64,000 nucleotides of DNA from Pagrus major (GCF_040436345.1 NC_133221.1:18597165-18661164), one strand, 5' to 3'. Counted from the stretch's first letter, positions 1-12,160 are shown. Notes: generated by a model not told the origin, from the letters alone. Translations and numbers: made by a program.

Positions 1-1080
1 CTTCCGCATACTGTAAACAACAAAAGGCAGTTATAACCGAACCACCTGAAGTGTGTAGAGCAGCCAGGTGACATTTGTATTGGCACTGTACTCTGGTGTT
101 ATGTATCAGCATCTCTGCCCTGCTGTCCTCACATGTCTGCAGGGATTTACTAAAGTGAGGGAGAAGCTTTTTAAGTAATAAGTTTAACACGGAAATGTAA
201 CAAAATAAGCTTTCAGTTTCTGCAATCATAATCAAATGCAGTATCCACAAAACTCTGCTGTGCGTCTCTGTCGTGTTTTGGTGGCGTTGATCTCCATAGA
301 TTCGTCTCTGCTTCTCTCCTCTGCTGTCTGTCTGTGCCCGCGTTTGACACTCTCAGAGGGACTTCATGGTGCATTCAGGTGCACCTCATAAAAAATGTAA
401 ATGGCAGTAGTCAGTGGATAAAAGTCTAAATCTTACAATAGCATAGCCGTCAGTGCTGAAACATATATATTTTTTTTTTTCTTCTGAAAATTGAATTCAA
501 TCGTGACAACTCTACAACAGATACTATAAGAGTCACTCATCAATTTAGAGATAAATACAGACAGATTTACAGCTATTCCTGCTGTATCACAGCAAACTTT
601 TTTTTTATTTACATACATTTGAATATTTTATCTACTGGCGGGGGAGTTTTTACTTAAAATTGTTTATTCATATTTTAAGCATTATTGTGGCATTGCTGAA
701 CATTTGTTTGCTATGACGATTAAATCATCAGACTGGCAGCAGGTTGATTTTATGCTAGAAACAGACGTGTTCTGAGTATGGCTGCAACAATTATGTTTAT
801 TATGCTTTGATTGATCTGCAGATTATTTTTATGATTAAGTATTTAGTCTATAAAATGTCGAAAATAATGAAAAATTGCTCATTACAATTTCCAAGAGCCC
901 AAAGTGACGTCTTTGAGTCGTCTCTTTTGTCCAGCTAACTATCCCACAGCTAAAGACTCTTCATTTATGAGCAAATCAGGAACCAACCAATAACAAACAA
1001 ATAATTGATTATCAAAATAGATGGCAACTAATTTTCTTTGGATCGAATAATGAATTAATCAACTACATCATTACATCATC

Positions 1081-1115
1081 ATACATCATACATCATACAT
1101 CATACATCATACATC
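1081..1115. repeat. 7-bp tandem repeat (ATACATC)5
   Basis: Five perfect copies of ATACATC stand in tandem, preceded by imperfect ACATCATC units from about 1067. Confidence 0.9.
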
Positions 1116-1154
1116 AACTAATCATTGCAGCTCTAGTTCTAAGTTGTACGTTTA

Positions 1155-1493
1155 AAGGCCCTGACACACCAAACTGACATCAGGGACCTAGCTGCACCAA
1201 AGGTCCACTGTTGTCGCCACACACCTCCTGTGTCTCAACCACAAAGCTGAACTTGAACACACCATAAAGACCAAAGCCGGTGGCCGACAAGCTCATAACT
1301 TAAGTAGAAACTGCACTAAATGGGTGAAATCATTTAGTGCTTTCCCGTCCTTTTTCCATCTCTCTTTTCGTGCACTGATCCTCTAACCTGAACAGCCAGT
1401 CAGACTGGTTTCTCTCAACGACAAGCCGCCACCTGCTCTACATGCTTAGTCAGTCCCCTGACAATGGTTGACGGTCTGGTGTGTCAGGGCCTT
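1155..1493. mobile_element. MITE with CCCTGACACACCA-type terminal inverted repeats
   Basis: The left end reads AAGGCCCTGACACACCA and the right end is its near-exact complement, TGGTGTGTCAGGGCCTT. The element is about 340 bp with no coding capacity, so it is a non-autonomous DNA transposon. The superfamily is not assigned. Confidence 0.8.
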
Positions 1494-2755
1494 ATGACAC
1501 ATTACCTACCAAAATACTAAAAACTCTCTTTTCGCTTCCCTTATTTGAATGGACCTCCCTCCTGTGCACCACTCCGTCAAAATACATAATTCTTAACAGG
1601 GAACTTGCAATTAAATTATTAGGAAATTTCAAACCTATGAAATGAACAGTTAGCTAACTTTTGCTGCAGCTTCAAAGGTCTAAGACACTATGACTCAACT
1701 TTGCATAAAAATGTTTTCCAGAACCAATTATGGTCATTGTTTCTTCACCACCGTACAGAGCGGTACACAGAGGAGAAGCAATTCTGAGCAAGTGAAAGCT
1801 GTGTTTTAGGAAATCCAAAACAATGCAATGTTGAAGAGTCTGTGGTACCCACAGATAGTGCCACAGTGTTTTCTCTTAATATCATTTGACTTTAGTCTCA
1901 CTATATTATCAGTCTGTAGTTCATTTACCATGAACCTCGACAGTATCAGACTCCGAATCTGGTGAATTCACAATAATTGTGTTTGCGTGTGAGGACTTCT
2001 GCATTATCTAAAAGTGGCGTCATTACATCAGGGTGTCACGCACTGAGAGGGAAAAGTATCCTTGGAGATGTTTCCCAACTGCCTTTTATGGGTGGAACGA
2101 CACATTAAGTCAGCATGTATCCAGTAACGTCAGGTCATATCACACCTGAAAACAAAAACGTGAGGACGTTCATCATGTGGTGTGATTTCACCTGGTGATG
2201 GTGTGGTCTCAAAGGCCAGGACATGCCTCTGGGCCTAAATGTCGACAAGTGTTAATCAGTTTTTTTTTTTCTTTGAATGTGAACGGAAGAAACAGTCAAA
2301 CCAGTTTTCTTCCTCAATCAGATTGAAAACTTGACAAGAACTTGTCTCTGCCTGTTGATGTTGATCAGTTGACAATGTTTTGAAGAGTTTGAAATGGCAA
2401 GCAACAGCTGTCCTTATAATCTCAGTCAGAGCTAGTGTTGTCAGGCATGACATTAAAAGTACAATGGAAACAAAAGAACATTCAAAACACAAGTCTGGAA
2501 CCTGTAGTCACTCCCAAAGTGATTGACAGGTCTTTCAGCACAGCAGCTCACTGTGGAGAACAACTAAATCTTATAGAGTTATTTTTCTTTCTTTCTTTTT
2601 TCTTTTTTTTATTATTCTGATCCTGAGGGGAGCTATCAGTTTACATTAATTGCCTTGAGCGTCACGTCACCTCAGCCCTTAGAATGTTATTTTACATTTC
2701 TGTAACTGCTGGTAGGTGTAGTGAGTGTAAACTTGTCTCTCACCAATTTGACACA

Positions 2756-2860
2756 TTAAAGGAATAGTTCACTCTAGAAGAAACTACACCGGACTTCTCA
2801 TCAGCATGAGGGTGAGTCGATAATGAATGAATTTCGTTCTAGAGTGAACTATTCCTTTAA
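2756..2860. mobile_element. TTAA-flanked foldback MITE (short palindromic copy)
   Basis: The left arm TTAAAGGAATAGTTCACTC and the right arm GAGTGAACTATTCCTTTAA are exact inverted copies, extending inward through CTAGAA/TTCTAG. Both ends coincide with TTAA, the target preferred by Kolobok- and piggyBac-type transposons. The interior contains the GAGGGTGAGT segment that I associate with a very common fish element with AGGRATAGTTCAC ends. Confidence 0.8.
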
Positions 2861-3118
2861 AGTGTAGCCCCTTTTAGTTAGAAAATGCGCCACATTTGCA
2901 GCCAGGTAAAGGCTGCAATCTGCCGTCTTGTCTATGTGAAATGGAGGTGTAATATTCCTCCTTTTCAAAAAAGCCGCCACTGGGGTAGGCGTAAACATGT
3001 GACGTGACGTTAAGCACGAAGTTGGGCGTGAACAGTGACGAGTGATCTGGTTATTGACGATTCTCTCGGCTGTGATGGTTAACATCTCCTGGATCTCAGC
3101 GGCTTTCCAGTTGCTCAT
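2849..3118 (-). pseudogene. possible remnant of a transposon-encoded SANT/Myb-like protein
   Basis: An 89-codon minus-strand frame begins MSNWKAAEIQEMLTI and ends near LTKRGYTLKE. The spacing of a Trp near the start, an Ile/Leu-rich helix and a late RGYT turn resembles the Myb/SANT-like domains of Harbinger-type transposons and their domesticated relatives. The middle does not fit the domain and no transposase is present. I read it as a degenerate fragment abutting the foldback MITE at 2756-2860. The match rests on pattern memory only. Confidence 0.3.
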
Positions 3119-3420
3119 CTTGACGTCCGCGGATGAAGTGATGAACTGACTGCTGTGATCAGCTGTTTCCTGCTTTTAAAACTCCCGCCTGTGGGTCTCA
3201 CAACAGTGCGCGTCATCGACACCTCCGCCCATGTCATGCACTTGCCGGGACATCGACGACTTGGATTTACATAGCAATGGAGATGGCAAAAAGTGTACCC
3301 TCCTAGGCGTCATATTGGCAGACCAAAACAGACCCTCAGTATACCGCAGTCTGTCTAAATTCGCGGACCTAGCCGCAAAAAGGACAGCCAAATTGGCGGG
3401 TTGCTGTCCAGTATAAAAAC

Positions 3421-3901
3421 ATTTTGTGTTTACAGGTTTTGTGGCGTACTATGTGAAAAAAGTAGTATAAAGCCTTTTGTTGCTCCAGAGGACGCTGCAT
3501 GTAATCTGATAACTATCCTCCAGTGATGTCACTCTGTGGCGAAGTTGCAATGTGGGTAATGTAGGCACCAGGTTTTCTATAAGCAGTCCACTGGTCTAAC
3601 ATTGCACTCCTGTAATACTGTTGAACTCATTATGGATAGTTTAAAAACAGGTGATCAGAATCGATACAGCAGAACCAGAGATATCACCTCTTTTATTCCA
3701 CACATTCTTCTTCCTTTTCAAAAGCCTGGCATCTGTTTCCCACAGTGCACCTTAGTCACAGAATGACATTAGTGGTGGCAATTTATCAGATTACATGCAG
3801 CTTCCTCTGGAGCCACAAAATACTTTTTAACATATGCAGTAGTACTCCCCAAGACCTTCAAACAGACTTCAAAGTGTAAAATTGTCGGAGTTACCCTTTA
3901 A
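3421..3901. mobile_element. dispersed TTAA-family element, copy 1 (left end lost)
   Basis: Shares long segments with 57620-58064, such as TTTACAGGTTTTG, GTGAAAAAAGTAGT, CAGTGATGTCACT/TAGTGATGTCACT and GGGTAATGTAGGCACC. The right end, GGAGTTACCCTTTAA, is preserved; the left TTAAAGG end is not visible. Confidence 0.75.
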
Positions 3902-4129
3902 GTCATTGTCTAATTGAGGTTAAGAATACAACTGTTAGTAAAATGAACTGTGATTAACAAAGAAAGAAACAATAAACATGAAAACATTTTCGTCCCTGGC
4001 TTCCAAACACCATGTCCCAACTCTGAACCAGAACCAGAGAGTCAGTTCATTAGGGTCTAAATTAATTTAGAATCATAAATTAGCTTATTTTACCAGGTAA
4101 TCCATCAAGTTGAACTTGTTGGAATGACA

Positions 4130-4792
4130 TTGATTGACCATATTCAACCAGCGGCCATTTTGCTCTCGTCACTCTCTGGCCAGGATGAACAGGTGCTGCT
4201 GTTATTAAGTAATTTAAGCGTAACGTATCTGAGAAAAAAATATTATGTCACCGCTTCTCTATTGCAATTGAATAGAAGATGGATAGTGATAATCTGAAGG
4301 GACATTGGGCCATATTTAAAGGTAAAACAACATATTTGGTTACTGTTCGCTAATATTAGCATACCACTGCCTAGCTAAGATTATGTCTTAATTACATCCA
4401 GTTTGTTTCACTTTCAAACTTAAATAAAAGTGTCCGAGATGTGTGTTGATGTTTTGAATTAGTTTGCGCCTTTCCTTTCGTGTCGTCTAACACTATCAAA
4501 CAGTATTGTTAGCTAGAAAGCGGTTGAATGCTAACGTTAGCAGTTGTCTAACGGGAAGCTAACAGGATATCTGTGGTTTTATCTTGAATTATGGCCCGAT
4601 GTTCCTCTGGATTTTAATTATCTATTGTCTTTTCAGTTGTTGATCAATCAGGAAGCAGTGAAATTACAACAGTTTTTCAGATTTCCTACTTTTATAAGAC
4701 TTGCAACCTGAGACAGCAGTACGCTACTGAGCTTCCCACCCTGAGCGTGATGTCAGAGGAAAATGGCCACTGTGTGAATATGGTCTATTGTC
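4130..4792. mobile_element. non-autonomous DNA transposon with ~60-bp TIRs
   Basis: The left end, TGACCATATTCAACC followed by GCGGCCATTTTGCTC, matches the reverse complement of the right end (AAAATGGCCACTG then GAATATGGTC). Similarity continues inward for about 60 bp on each side. The element is about 660 bp, has no long reading frame and lies just upstream of the slc16a4 exon at 4979. Confidence 0.7.
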
Positions 4793-4978
4793 GAATGTTT
4801 GCAGCTACCTGGTAGCTTTTTATTTAAAATTGTATCAATGAAAAATGTTTGTTTATAATATGGTTGTAATGTGAAGTATATGTGACTTGTACAGTGTTAA
4901 CATGCATGCATCTTTATGTTTTAAAATTTAAATAAGAAAAAAGAGCTTCAGGTTGAATATGATGTTTTTATTTTGCAG

Positions 4979-5072
4979 GTCGATCTCGTCGGCGCAGACA
5001 AACTCAACAACTCCATGGGCTTCTCCATGTTCTTCGTGGGCCTGGGTTGCCTCACGGGGCCTCCTTTGGCGG
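4979..5072 (+). CDS. slc16a4: slc16a4 penultimate coding exon
   Basis: The acceptor TTTTGCAG ends at 4978 and the donor GTGAGTGG begins at 5073. The 94-nt exon encodes 31 residues plus the first base of a Gly codon, covering the DLVG motif and most of transmembrane helix 11. The frame is open through both splice sites but stops soon after in the intron, which confirms the splice call. Confidence 0.85.
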
Positions 5073-7570
5073 GTGAGTGGATCACGTCATGGAATACAGT
5101 CAGGAGTTAGACATGTGCTAACCCACTTTTCCACACGTATACAGAAACAAGCGCACACATATGCACTGCACAGGCATGGGATTGTGGCTGTGATGTTACT
5201 GTCGGATAGTGATTTGTTACACAGAGGGCAAGGTGAAGTTTGTATGTGTTTCTGCTTGTTCTCGTGTGTGTGTAGTGAGTGAATTGGGGGATCCGTGAAG
5301 GGGTTCATAAGCCTTTCCTCTGAACATATATTTTTTGGGGGTGTTGTGGCACATTTTTTCATGGGGCCCTGAATTCTTCGCAGCACCTCCAAGTGTGTGT
5401 TTGCCTGTCCGTGTGCTTGCACTCACCGCGGAGTGTGAAAACTGAAACACACAGGAGAAAAACAACCTATAGTTAGTTATGGAGCCGCCCTCAATGCAGG
5501 CTGGGATTTTGGGGTTGCTTTGACGAAAACTCACACAGGGGTTACTGGGTCAAGTTTCATCCTGCCTGCACGTAAGCCAATCCTAACTCTAAGAATAACA
5601 GCGTTGTGTTCATGCCTGGCTTTGACTCTGACTGTTTAAGTGAAGGCAGATTGCCTTTATTTGTCTTTGAGAGCTGTTTCTAATCTTGGAAGCGTTTTTT
5701 TTTTTTGTTACCTCAAGTTGAACTATGCCTTTTCTAGGTCATAAATCAATCATCTTCTTAACACATGAACTCGTCCATGAATCAAACCAGTTTTTCAGTC
5801 TTCAGTAAATGGGACACTTAGACTTGTTTTGAAGTTAATAGAGCAAGTCCCGTCATGATTAATGCATATATCCACCCTGGCTATTTTTTTCTGTGAATGT
5901 GCGTGTGTGTGTCTTTCTAGGAAAAGTAACTCTTAGTTACCCTCATAGGTAACATTTGGCCCCAGAGAAAGCAGGGGGGTTCCCTTGAACCTATTGACAT
6001 GTTAGGCAATCCCCTCAGAGGAGCTTATGGATTTCAGGTTTGAAATGTGACTAATGACCCCCTCAGGGTGGAATGGAAATAGCGTGTGGCTCTGTTTACC
6101 ATCCATGCGGTTCGAGTCAGAAACTGACGTTAGGCTTTCGTGCCACAGGTCGTGATAACATTCCTGTTGTCTTGTCCGTCTCTTCAGGGTAGCCAGCTGG
6201 CCGCTAATGTCCGCAGCGGCAGCTTTTACTGTTGTCGAAGCTGCTTTTTATCTGGCTCAGGGGCTCTTGTCTCACACCAGTTCACTTGTCTGAAGTGAAA
6301 TGTCAACATGGATTGTGCAGAGAAAACAATCACTGGAACACATGAAGTCATGAGTCACCTGCAGTATAGTTTACACTGAGATCATTCATGCTTAAAATGT
6401 GATCCCTCGCCGTGCTGTAATGTGAATATGTCAAATGACAAATGTGTCTAATTTTAGTACCACCTTCTAATAAGGCAACCTTTACAAAGGGTCTTATTGT
6501 AATGACTGGTTTTCTTAATGGTTATGTCATTTACTAATCCTTTGTAAGGCAGTTATAAGCTATTATAAAGAAACATTTAGGTTGCCAGGTTGTGAAAAAC
6601 CTTCCTGGATGGTGTTCATCCTGAAGTTTTTGGTAGTAATGCAGTTATTAAGGTTCATAGTGCATAAGGAAAGGGGTTTTCCCCGGGGGGGGGATTGGGG
6701 TTGCATGCAAAATATGTTGTCCTGACAGACATGACACCGCATAAAAACTTGGTATAAATAAATGTAAATATTTTGATACACTAATACGGTAGAATTCAAA
6801 TCTGACACAGGCAAATGTACAAGGGCATATAACTGCTGCAACCCTACTTACAAACACTTTTTTATACACGGTGCCATACTAGAAAGCGGTGCCTAATTTT
6901 TGCTTTCTTCTGTGTTATACCTTGGGAGTCCAGTTTCATTTTTCTGATTGTCATTCATCATCGTTTTCCACTTTTTAAACTCTTACCCCACATGCATGGT
7001 GTCTTTTTTCAGTACAAACTCAGCTACAAGTCCAACGATTTAACCAAGCTGCCAAAACCTAAAAAACAAGAGAAGTGACACGTGCTCCTGTAGAAATGTA
7101 CAAATCTTTAGCTGCTCAAATTATTTTTATAGAAAAGTTCAAAAATATTGTTTCACTAACGATACACACAGATAGAGGCCACATTTGATCGAAACTTTTT
7201 TTTCTGTCTTAAAGTCCACGTATGCTGTTATAAATTCCCAGTTTTAAAAGTTTCTTTAAAAAAAAAAAAAAATAATAATTCAAGCACTGTCAGTTGGTTT
7301 CCTCAGCTTGTGAATGAACCGGACTTTTAAAGTGCTCCTGTGTTGTTTGTGTGTATTTCAGGCTTCCTGTACGACTACACTCAGACTTACGACTGTTCTT
7401 TCTACCTGGCTGGGCTCTGCTATCTGCTCTCCTCCCTCTCCCTCTTCCTGGAGCCGCTCGCTCAGCGCTGGAGGGCCCGGAACAAACTGACCTGGGACAA
7501 GAGGGCAGAAAGCAGCTGTAGGACCAACGGCTGCTTCACCCCCGACCGCCTACAGAACGGCGCTGTGTAG
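4979..7570 (+). CDS. slc16a4: slc16a4-like monocarboxylate transporter, last two coding exons (partial gene)
   Basis: Two exons, 4979-5072 and 7362-7570, join in phase (one base of a Gly codon plus two) to give the last 100 residues of a major-facilitator protein of the SLC16/MCT family. The first exon opens with VDLVGADK, the typical Asp-Leu-Val-Gly segment before MCT helix 11, followed by a hydrophobic stretch ending GPPLAG. The second gives FLYDYTQTYDCSFYLAG, a last helix (about SFYLAG to LFLEPL) and a basic cytoplasmic tail ending NGAV. Family members are 12-helix plasma-membrane carriers of monocarboxylates or related small solutes; the substrate of SLC16A4 (MCT5) is poorly defined. The SLC16A4 assignment rests on the convergent rbm15 neighbour, as at human 1p13, more than on the sequence; another SLC16 paralog is the alternative. 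Upstream exons must lie beyond the left edge, since no other MCT-like frame is visible before 4979. Confidence 0.82.
5073..7361 (+). other. slc16a4: last intron of slc16a4
   Basis: A 2.3-kb GT-AG intron. Open frames on the minus strand here (5087-5534 and 6563-6869) show no recognisable domain. No repeat family was clearly identified. Confidence 0.75.
7362..7570 (+). CDS. slc16a4: slc16a4 terminal coding exon
   Basis: The acceptor GTGTATTTCAG ends at 7361. The exon completes the split Gly codon and encodes helix 12 and a roughly 40-residue hydrophilic tail rich in Arg, Lys and Asn before the TAG at 7568-7570. The short tail is normal for the family. 3'UTR follows. Confidence 0.85.
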
Positions 7571-8846
7571 GAATGAAACCCAGGGAAGGCCTTGGATCTT
7601 GAGCCAGCATGCTCATAACTTGACATAGGCCTGCATACCTTGGACTCCAGCTTAAAGTCGGGACCCAAGTGACCCTTAATTTCAGCAGGAACGTAACACA
7701 GGCCGAGGAGAGGAAAGTTATGTCCTGCCTAAGATGTCTGAGAACATACAGTAGACTGGACGATGATAATGTTGAACTTTTAAAAAGCCAAAATTTTAGA
7801 GTTCTGCAAAATATTTTATCCCCTCTTATTGTTCTTATCAGAGGTACATGCATCCAAACTGAAGGTAATCCCCTACAAATATGTTCAAGCACATTTTTTA
7901 ATATTAGCAGCTGTGAAACCATAACTTATTAAAACATATTATAGATTTTTCCCAATGCAACAGCAAAACTGCGCTCACTTTGCAGAAACTTCTCAATGCA
8001 CACAATATTGCCGGGAACTAAGCTATGCGGTTGAGCTCAAAATCCTGTCTTCAGCTGGTTCTCTCCGTTAATGAAAGCACACATCCATGAAGAAATACTC
8101 ATCACCTGAATCCTTTGGGAAGCCTTTACCTGTATCTGTAAACCTGTACTCACTGATATGCACTTTGGGCCAATATGTGATTATGCTGCATGTCATTTCC
8201 TCTGACCTTTAACTGCCAGATAGTTAAGATACTGAGCAAACCACTTAATTGCAGCCTGCTTGTATGACACGATGTGTAATCTGCTCCTTAAAGCCAAAAA
8301 AGCAGCAGCTGCTTCAGTAGAAAAGGTATCTATTGTCCCTACAAGATAATTATAGATTGTATGGCATGCATTATATAGTATTTCGAGGTATGACTTGCTT
8401 GCTTTCGCTGATGCACACTCATATTCTCGTATTTATATCTTTATTAATAATATTCTGGACGTTTTTTGTCCGTCAACTACTTAGGCCTTCTTTCACATAC
8501 ACTCACCAATCTTTTATTCCCATTGAAGTGAATGGGCAGAATGTTCAAAAGTTTAACATTTTCAAAATCCTTTTCAATTTCGTAATTCATACTTAATCTA
8601 TATACAGTTAAACCCTTTGGTTACGTCTTTTCATATCTCATACTTTTTCTGGAATCGCAGTGGAAGCTTTAAACTTTTTTCGGAGCTGTTCAGGAGTTAT
8701 GTGTGTATATTGTGCTGGTGACACCGACTTCTTACAGCAGAGCATTCAGAGGCATTTAGAAGTTTAACTAAAATCTCAGCTGTGTTCAGTACTTGCACAA
8801 AAACTGTCCCGTCAACTTCTTTTACTGACTTCACATAAAGTAACCC

Positions 8847-9095
8847 TTGAAGGGCCACTATGTAGTTTTGGAAAAGGAACACTGTTTGAAGCTAGAATGG
8901 TGGCAGGGCCCGCCAAATATAAACAGCATGAAACTGAGTTGTCCTTTAAGGCCAGTTTGTTTATTCCGGTTATTCAGTCATGAAAATGAAGAGTTTGTTT
9001 ATTTAGTTTGTTTAGGCATAAAGAAAATCAGTCAATGAAGATCTTTCTCTTCTGATTAAGAATTCTTCCCCAAAACTACATAATGCACCTTTAAA
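8847..9095. mobile_element. MITE of the GGTGCATTATGTAGTTTTGG family, copy 1
   Basis: The left end GGGCCACTATGTAGTTTTGG is mirrored at the right by CCAAAACTACATAATGCACC followed by TTTAA. The interior shares AACACTGTTTGAA, GTGGCAGGGCCCGCC and TATAAACA with a copy in opposite orientation at 62191-62420. It lies in the slc16a4 3'UTR. Confidence 0.85.
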
Positions 9096-9171
9096 ACTCT
9101 TTACATGTGACTGATTTCACCTGCTTTCATCTCTCTCCAGCATTTCCACTTCAGCTGAAATTTCAGCAACT

Positions 9172-9510
9172 TTAAAGCAACATTATGTAACTTTTTTAAC
9201 CCAAAATAACAGCTTCAAACTCATTTTGATGGTACAGTGTCTTGTAACAGGGTGAATGGTGTCTCTGTCTCAGCCACTCCGCCCTCCTATCTCTTGTTTC
9301 TGCACTGTGTAACTTCAGTAAGAGGGTAGGATCACAGCGTTACACACGTTTACTTCAAGATACAAGTTTTCAACGCATATTGTCATGAATAGTGAGTTTT
9401 GTTTGTAGTGGGCACCTACATTACGTCTGACAAATTGTTACAGACCTGGGATTTGTATTTACGACAGTGGTGTTGCACTCAATGCCAGTTTCCACATAAT
9501 GTTGCTTTAA
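9172..9510. mobile_element. TTAA-flanked MITE (AGCAACATTATG ends)
   Basis: The left end TTAAAGCAACATTATG is repeated exactly in inverse at the right (CATAATGTTGCTTTAA). Length is 339 bp with TTAA at both termini and no coding capacity. Confidence 0.85.
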
Positions 9511-10938
9511 TTGCTTCAATTCCAACTACTTATACAGGGTAGACACTTCAACTTTCTCCAGTACTTGTAGTATTAATACTTATCTTTCCTTCATTGTTTA
9601 CAGTTTAACTTACATTTGAACTTTTACTTGTATTGTTGCAAATGACAGTTAAACTGACGCATCAGCTGACAGTTGTATACAAATAGACCCTAACCTGGGA
9701 TACAATTTAAATATCACATGATTTCAGTCATTGCACTTCCAACTGATTTCAGCTGCCTTCAGATCTTGCAGTTCAACTCACACCTCAGCTTTTTTCAATG
9801 CTTACACTTCAAATGACAAATCGAACTGAAACCATCACTGACGCTTCAACTTTAAGCACATTTTAACCTGTTTACAGTGTTTGCACTTGCAGTTTTTAGT
9901 GCAAGCAAGCACACTTAATTTTTTCTTTACTTTCTTTTTAATTGAAACCTCAGTTGTGACCTTTTAAATGCTACAACAAATCTACAAACTGCCTTTCTCT
10001 GTTTGTGGGTCAGTAATGATAATGCGCATTTTAATAACTCTAACTTGGCAAACAGTCACACTTAGCTCATCATTTGTGAGCTGTTCTATGCAAGTGCACA
10101 CAGAGAGAGTTTTTCCTGTCATTAACAGCTCACTTGCACAACATTTTAACTGTAGATCCTGAAGCCGAGATTTCAGTATGTTTCCTCAATATTTTGATCA
10201 CAGTTAGACTGAGGGGCGACGGAGCTGATGAGGGTGATAAAAGTGTCATTTTGTCGACCTTGTATGTCTGTAAATCATCTGACCAACTGTGTAACAAAGA
10301 TATTTCTCTGTTGTTGCCCTTGTAGATGTGTGTAGATGCACGTCGCCCCACTGGACTGGTAGGAAACTGTTGCCAAGCCTTAACAGTGCCTGCAGGCAGC
10401 CAATTAATGGCAATGCAACTTGTAGTTATATTTTGTTTATATACGGGAGTCTGTTGGTTGTTGAAATTTTTTTTTTTATGTAATAGAGATTTTTGTGTTT
10501 TCACCAGTTTGCCTTACAAGGTACTGTACTGTATCTTTACTAACCTTCCTGTGATGTCAGCCAAAGACACATTAGAAACCTACCTACAACTTGAAGCTTA
10601 TCATTTGTTTAAAAAGAAATAGTTTAGGGAGTTTAAATAATTTAAACTACTATGATCATTCTACAGTCATCTCCAAGTCTTGAGGACAGCCCAGACTCCA
10701 ATGATGGACATGTGTGTTGTTACGCTGCCCTCTTGAGGCAGAGGAGCGCTCTTACTCAAAGAATGCTGTCTCAATTAGTACCAAATTATTCCCCCTCAAC
10801 TCACTTTCACAATACTGAGCAAGGCTCTTTGTATTGTTTCAATAACGACAGTCATGCACAAAAGCTCTTTTGGCTCACGAGTTGCATTCAGCACCAGTAT
10901 GCTTTTGTGATTGAGGACCACTGAATATTTTGTACCAT

Positions 10939-10944
10939 AATAAA
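10939..10944 (+). terminator. slc16a4: candidate poly(A) signal of slc16a4
   Basis: An AATAAA hexamer lies 3.4 kb after the stop codon, within CCATAATAAATC. Two later hexamers (11287 and 11331) are alternatives. Confidence 0.4.
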
Positions 10945-11330
10945 TCTTTTATGAAAAGTATTTGATGCTTTAAAAGTAGATTTTGGTTTTGGGATTATTT
11001 TACTTGTTAGTTTTAAGGATCTCTGTGTTTGAGAAATATCTTGAAAGGATTTATGTGTCCCTTTGGTATGTCTTAAACTCTAAGGAACTGAGTTCTGCTT
11101 GGTGGCGTTTGATTTTGTGTTTTTGTTGCAGTGAATGCATTTATGGGTAAAGCACTGTTTTGTCACTACTCTGCTCCTACATTTGTTAACTGATAGATTA
11201 GAAAACCTGCTTAACCAATCATAGATATCCTGTTCCGAGCCCTTAGAGTTCATTTGTAAGCCTTGTAACAGTGCGCAGTCAGCTGTAATAAACTGACATG
11301 TGACTCAAGTCTGTTCCTGTGTGATTTGGC

Positions 11331-11336
11331 AATAAA
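11331..11336 (+). terminator. slc16a4: distal candidate poly(A) signal of slc16a4
   Basis: AATAAA in GGCAATAAATGC, preceded by another AATAAA at 11287 and by TG-rich sequence. About 80 bp farther on, AATAAA occurs on the opposite strand (11418-11423), which suggests that convergent transcripts end here. Confidence 0.4.
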
Positions 11337-11417
11337 TGCACTGATGCCAGACCAACCTCCATCTCTTTCGGGGAGAAAAAACAAAAACATTCACAACTTT
11401 TGACATCTTCAACATGT

Positions 11418-11652
11418 TTTATTGAGACATTATTCAGACACACTGACTTGAATAAACAAATGATTCATGTATACATTACATTCATTTCATCTTGTTTTCA
11501 AAAGTAGACACAACAAATGTTCTCAATTATTTCACTTGTTGTTTCATATTGTAAAAATACTGGTAATCAAAGCAAACAGGTACTTACAGTAGACGTCACC
11601 TGATGTTGTGTTTAGTGCCAGGAAACAAACTGATGCACCTGTCCAGGAAACT
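11418..11652 (-). ncRNA. candidate minus-strand 3'-terminal exon (rbm15 or a non-coding transcript)
   Basis: On the minus strand a good acceptor (TTTCCTTTACAG) ends at 11653. Downstream, AATAAA lies at 11423-11418, followed by A-rich sequence. This looks like a short terminal exon. Mammalian RBM15 has exons beyond its main one, but none of the short frames here resembles a known RBM15 C-terminus, so it could be UTR or chance. Confidence 0.2.
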
Positions 11653-11858
11653 CTGTAAAGGAAACAAACGTGAATGTTTACTATGACAGTGTAAATGAAT
11701 GTTATGGCAAGTTAACACTTGTTTTTACAAGATTTAAATGCTTATCAATAACCTAATATCCAACTAGGGGCTTTACACTAAGATGAACTACACTGCAATC
11801 AGCATGGATAACATAAATCAAGTGTGAAATTGATTATTTGTGGCTTTTATAAATTATT

Positions 11859-12160
11859 AGGGATGCACAATAATATTGGACTGATACATTTGTCGGCCTG
11901 ATACTGGGAAATTCATAGTATTTATCTGCTACTTATCAATATCAGTGAGCTTTGAGCCAACTAATAAAGTTAATAATATGAATCCAGATTGCTTTCACTG
12001 TCTACACACTCACATACAGTGGTTTGCACCTTTAAAGTTGGTTTGTGATCTGCCAGAAGAAGCAGAAAAATACGAAGTAGTTATCTCATTGTTATCGGCC
12101 ATAAGAAGCAGATAATTATTGGTTTTTGTATTGGCTGAAAAAAATCCATGTCAGCATCCC
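11859..12160. mobile_element. hAT-like MITE (GGGATGC ends)
   Basis: Starts AGGGATGCACAATAAT and ends TGTCAGCATCCC, with GTCGGCCTGATACTGGG and TTATCGGCCATAAG inside. These are features of the fish elements with AGGGATGCACCGAT-type ends. About 300 bp, and the right end is degraded. Confidence 0.6.

Larger units (their letters stand above)
1..4978 (+). other. slc16a4: intron of slc16a4 (partial), repeat-bearing
   Basis: No MCT-like coding segment is visible. It carries a 7-bp tandem repeat (1081-1115), a TIR element (1155-1493), a TTAA-flanked foldback (2756-2860), a SANT-like transposon remnant (2849-3118), a TTAA-family element (3421-3901) and a large TIR element (4130-4792). The rest is AT-rich with no recognised content. 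Confidence 0.6.
7571..11336 (+). other. slc16a4: slc16a4 3'UTR and downstream region
   Basis: No further coding frame is recognised between the stop codon and a cluster of AATAAA hexamers at 10939-10944, 11287-11292 and 11331-11336. If one of these is used, the 3'UTR is 3.4-3.8 kb long and contains two MITEs (8847-9095 and 9172-9510). The extent is inferred from hexamers only. Confidence 0.5.
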
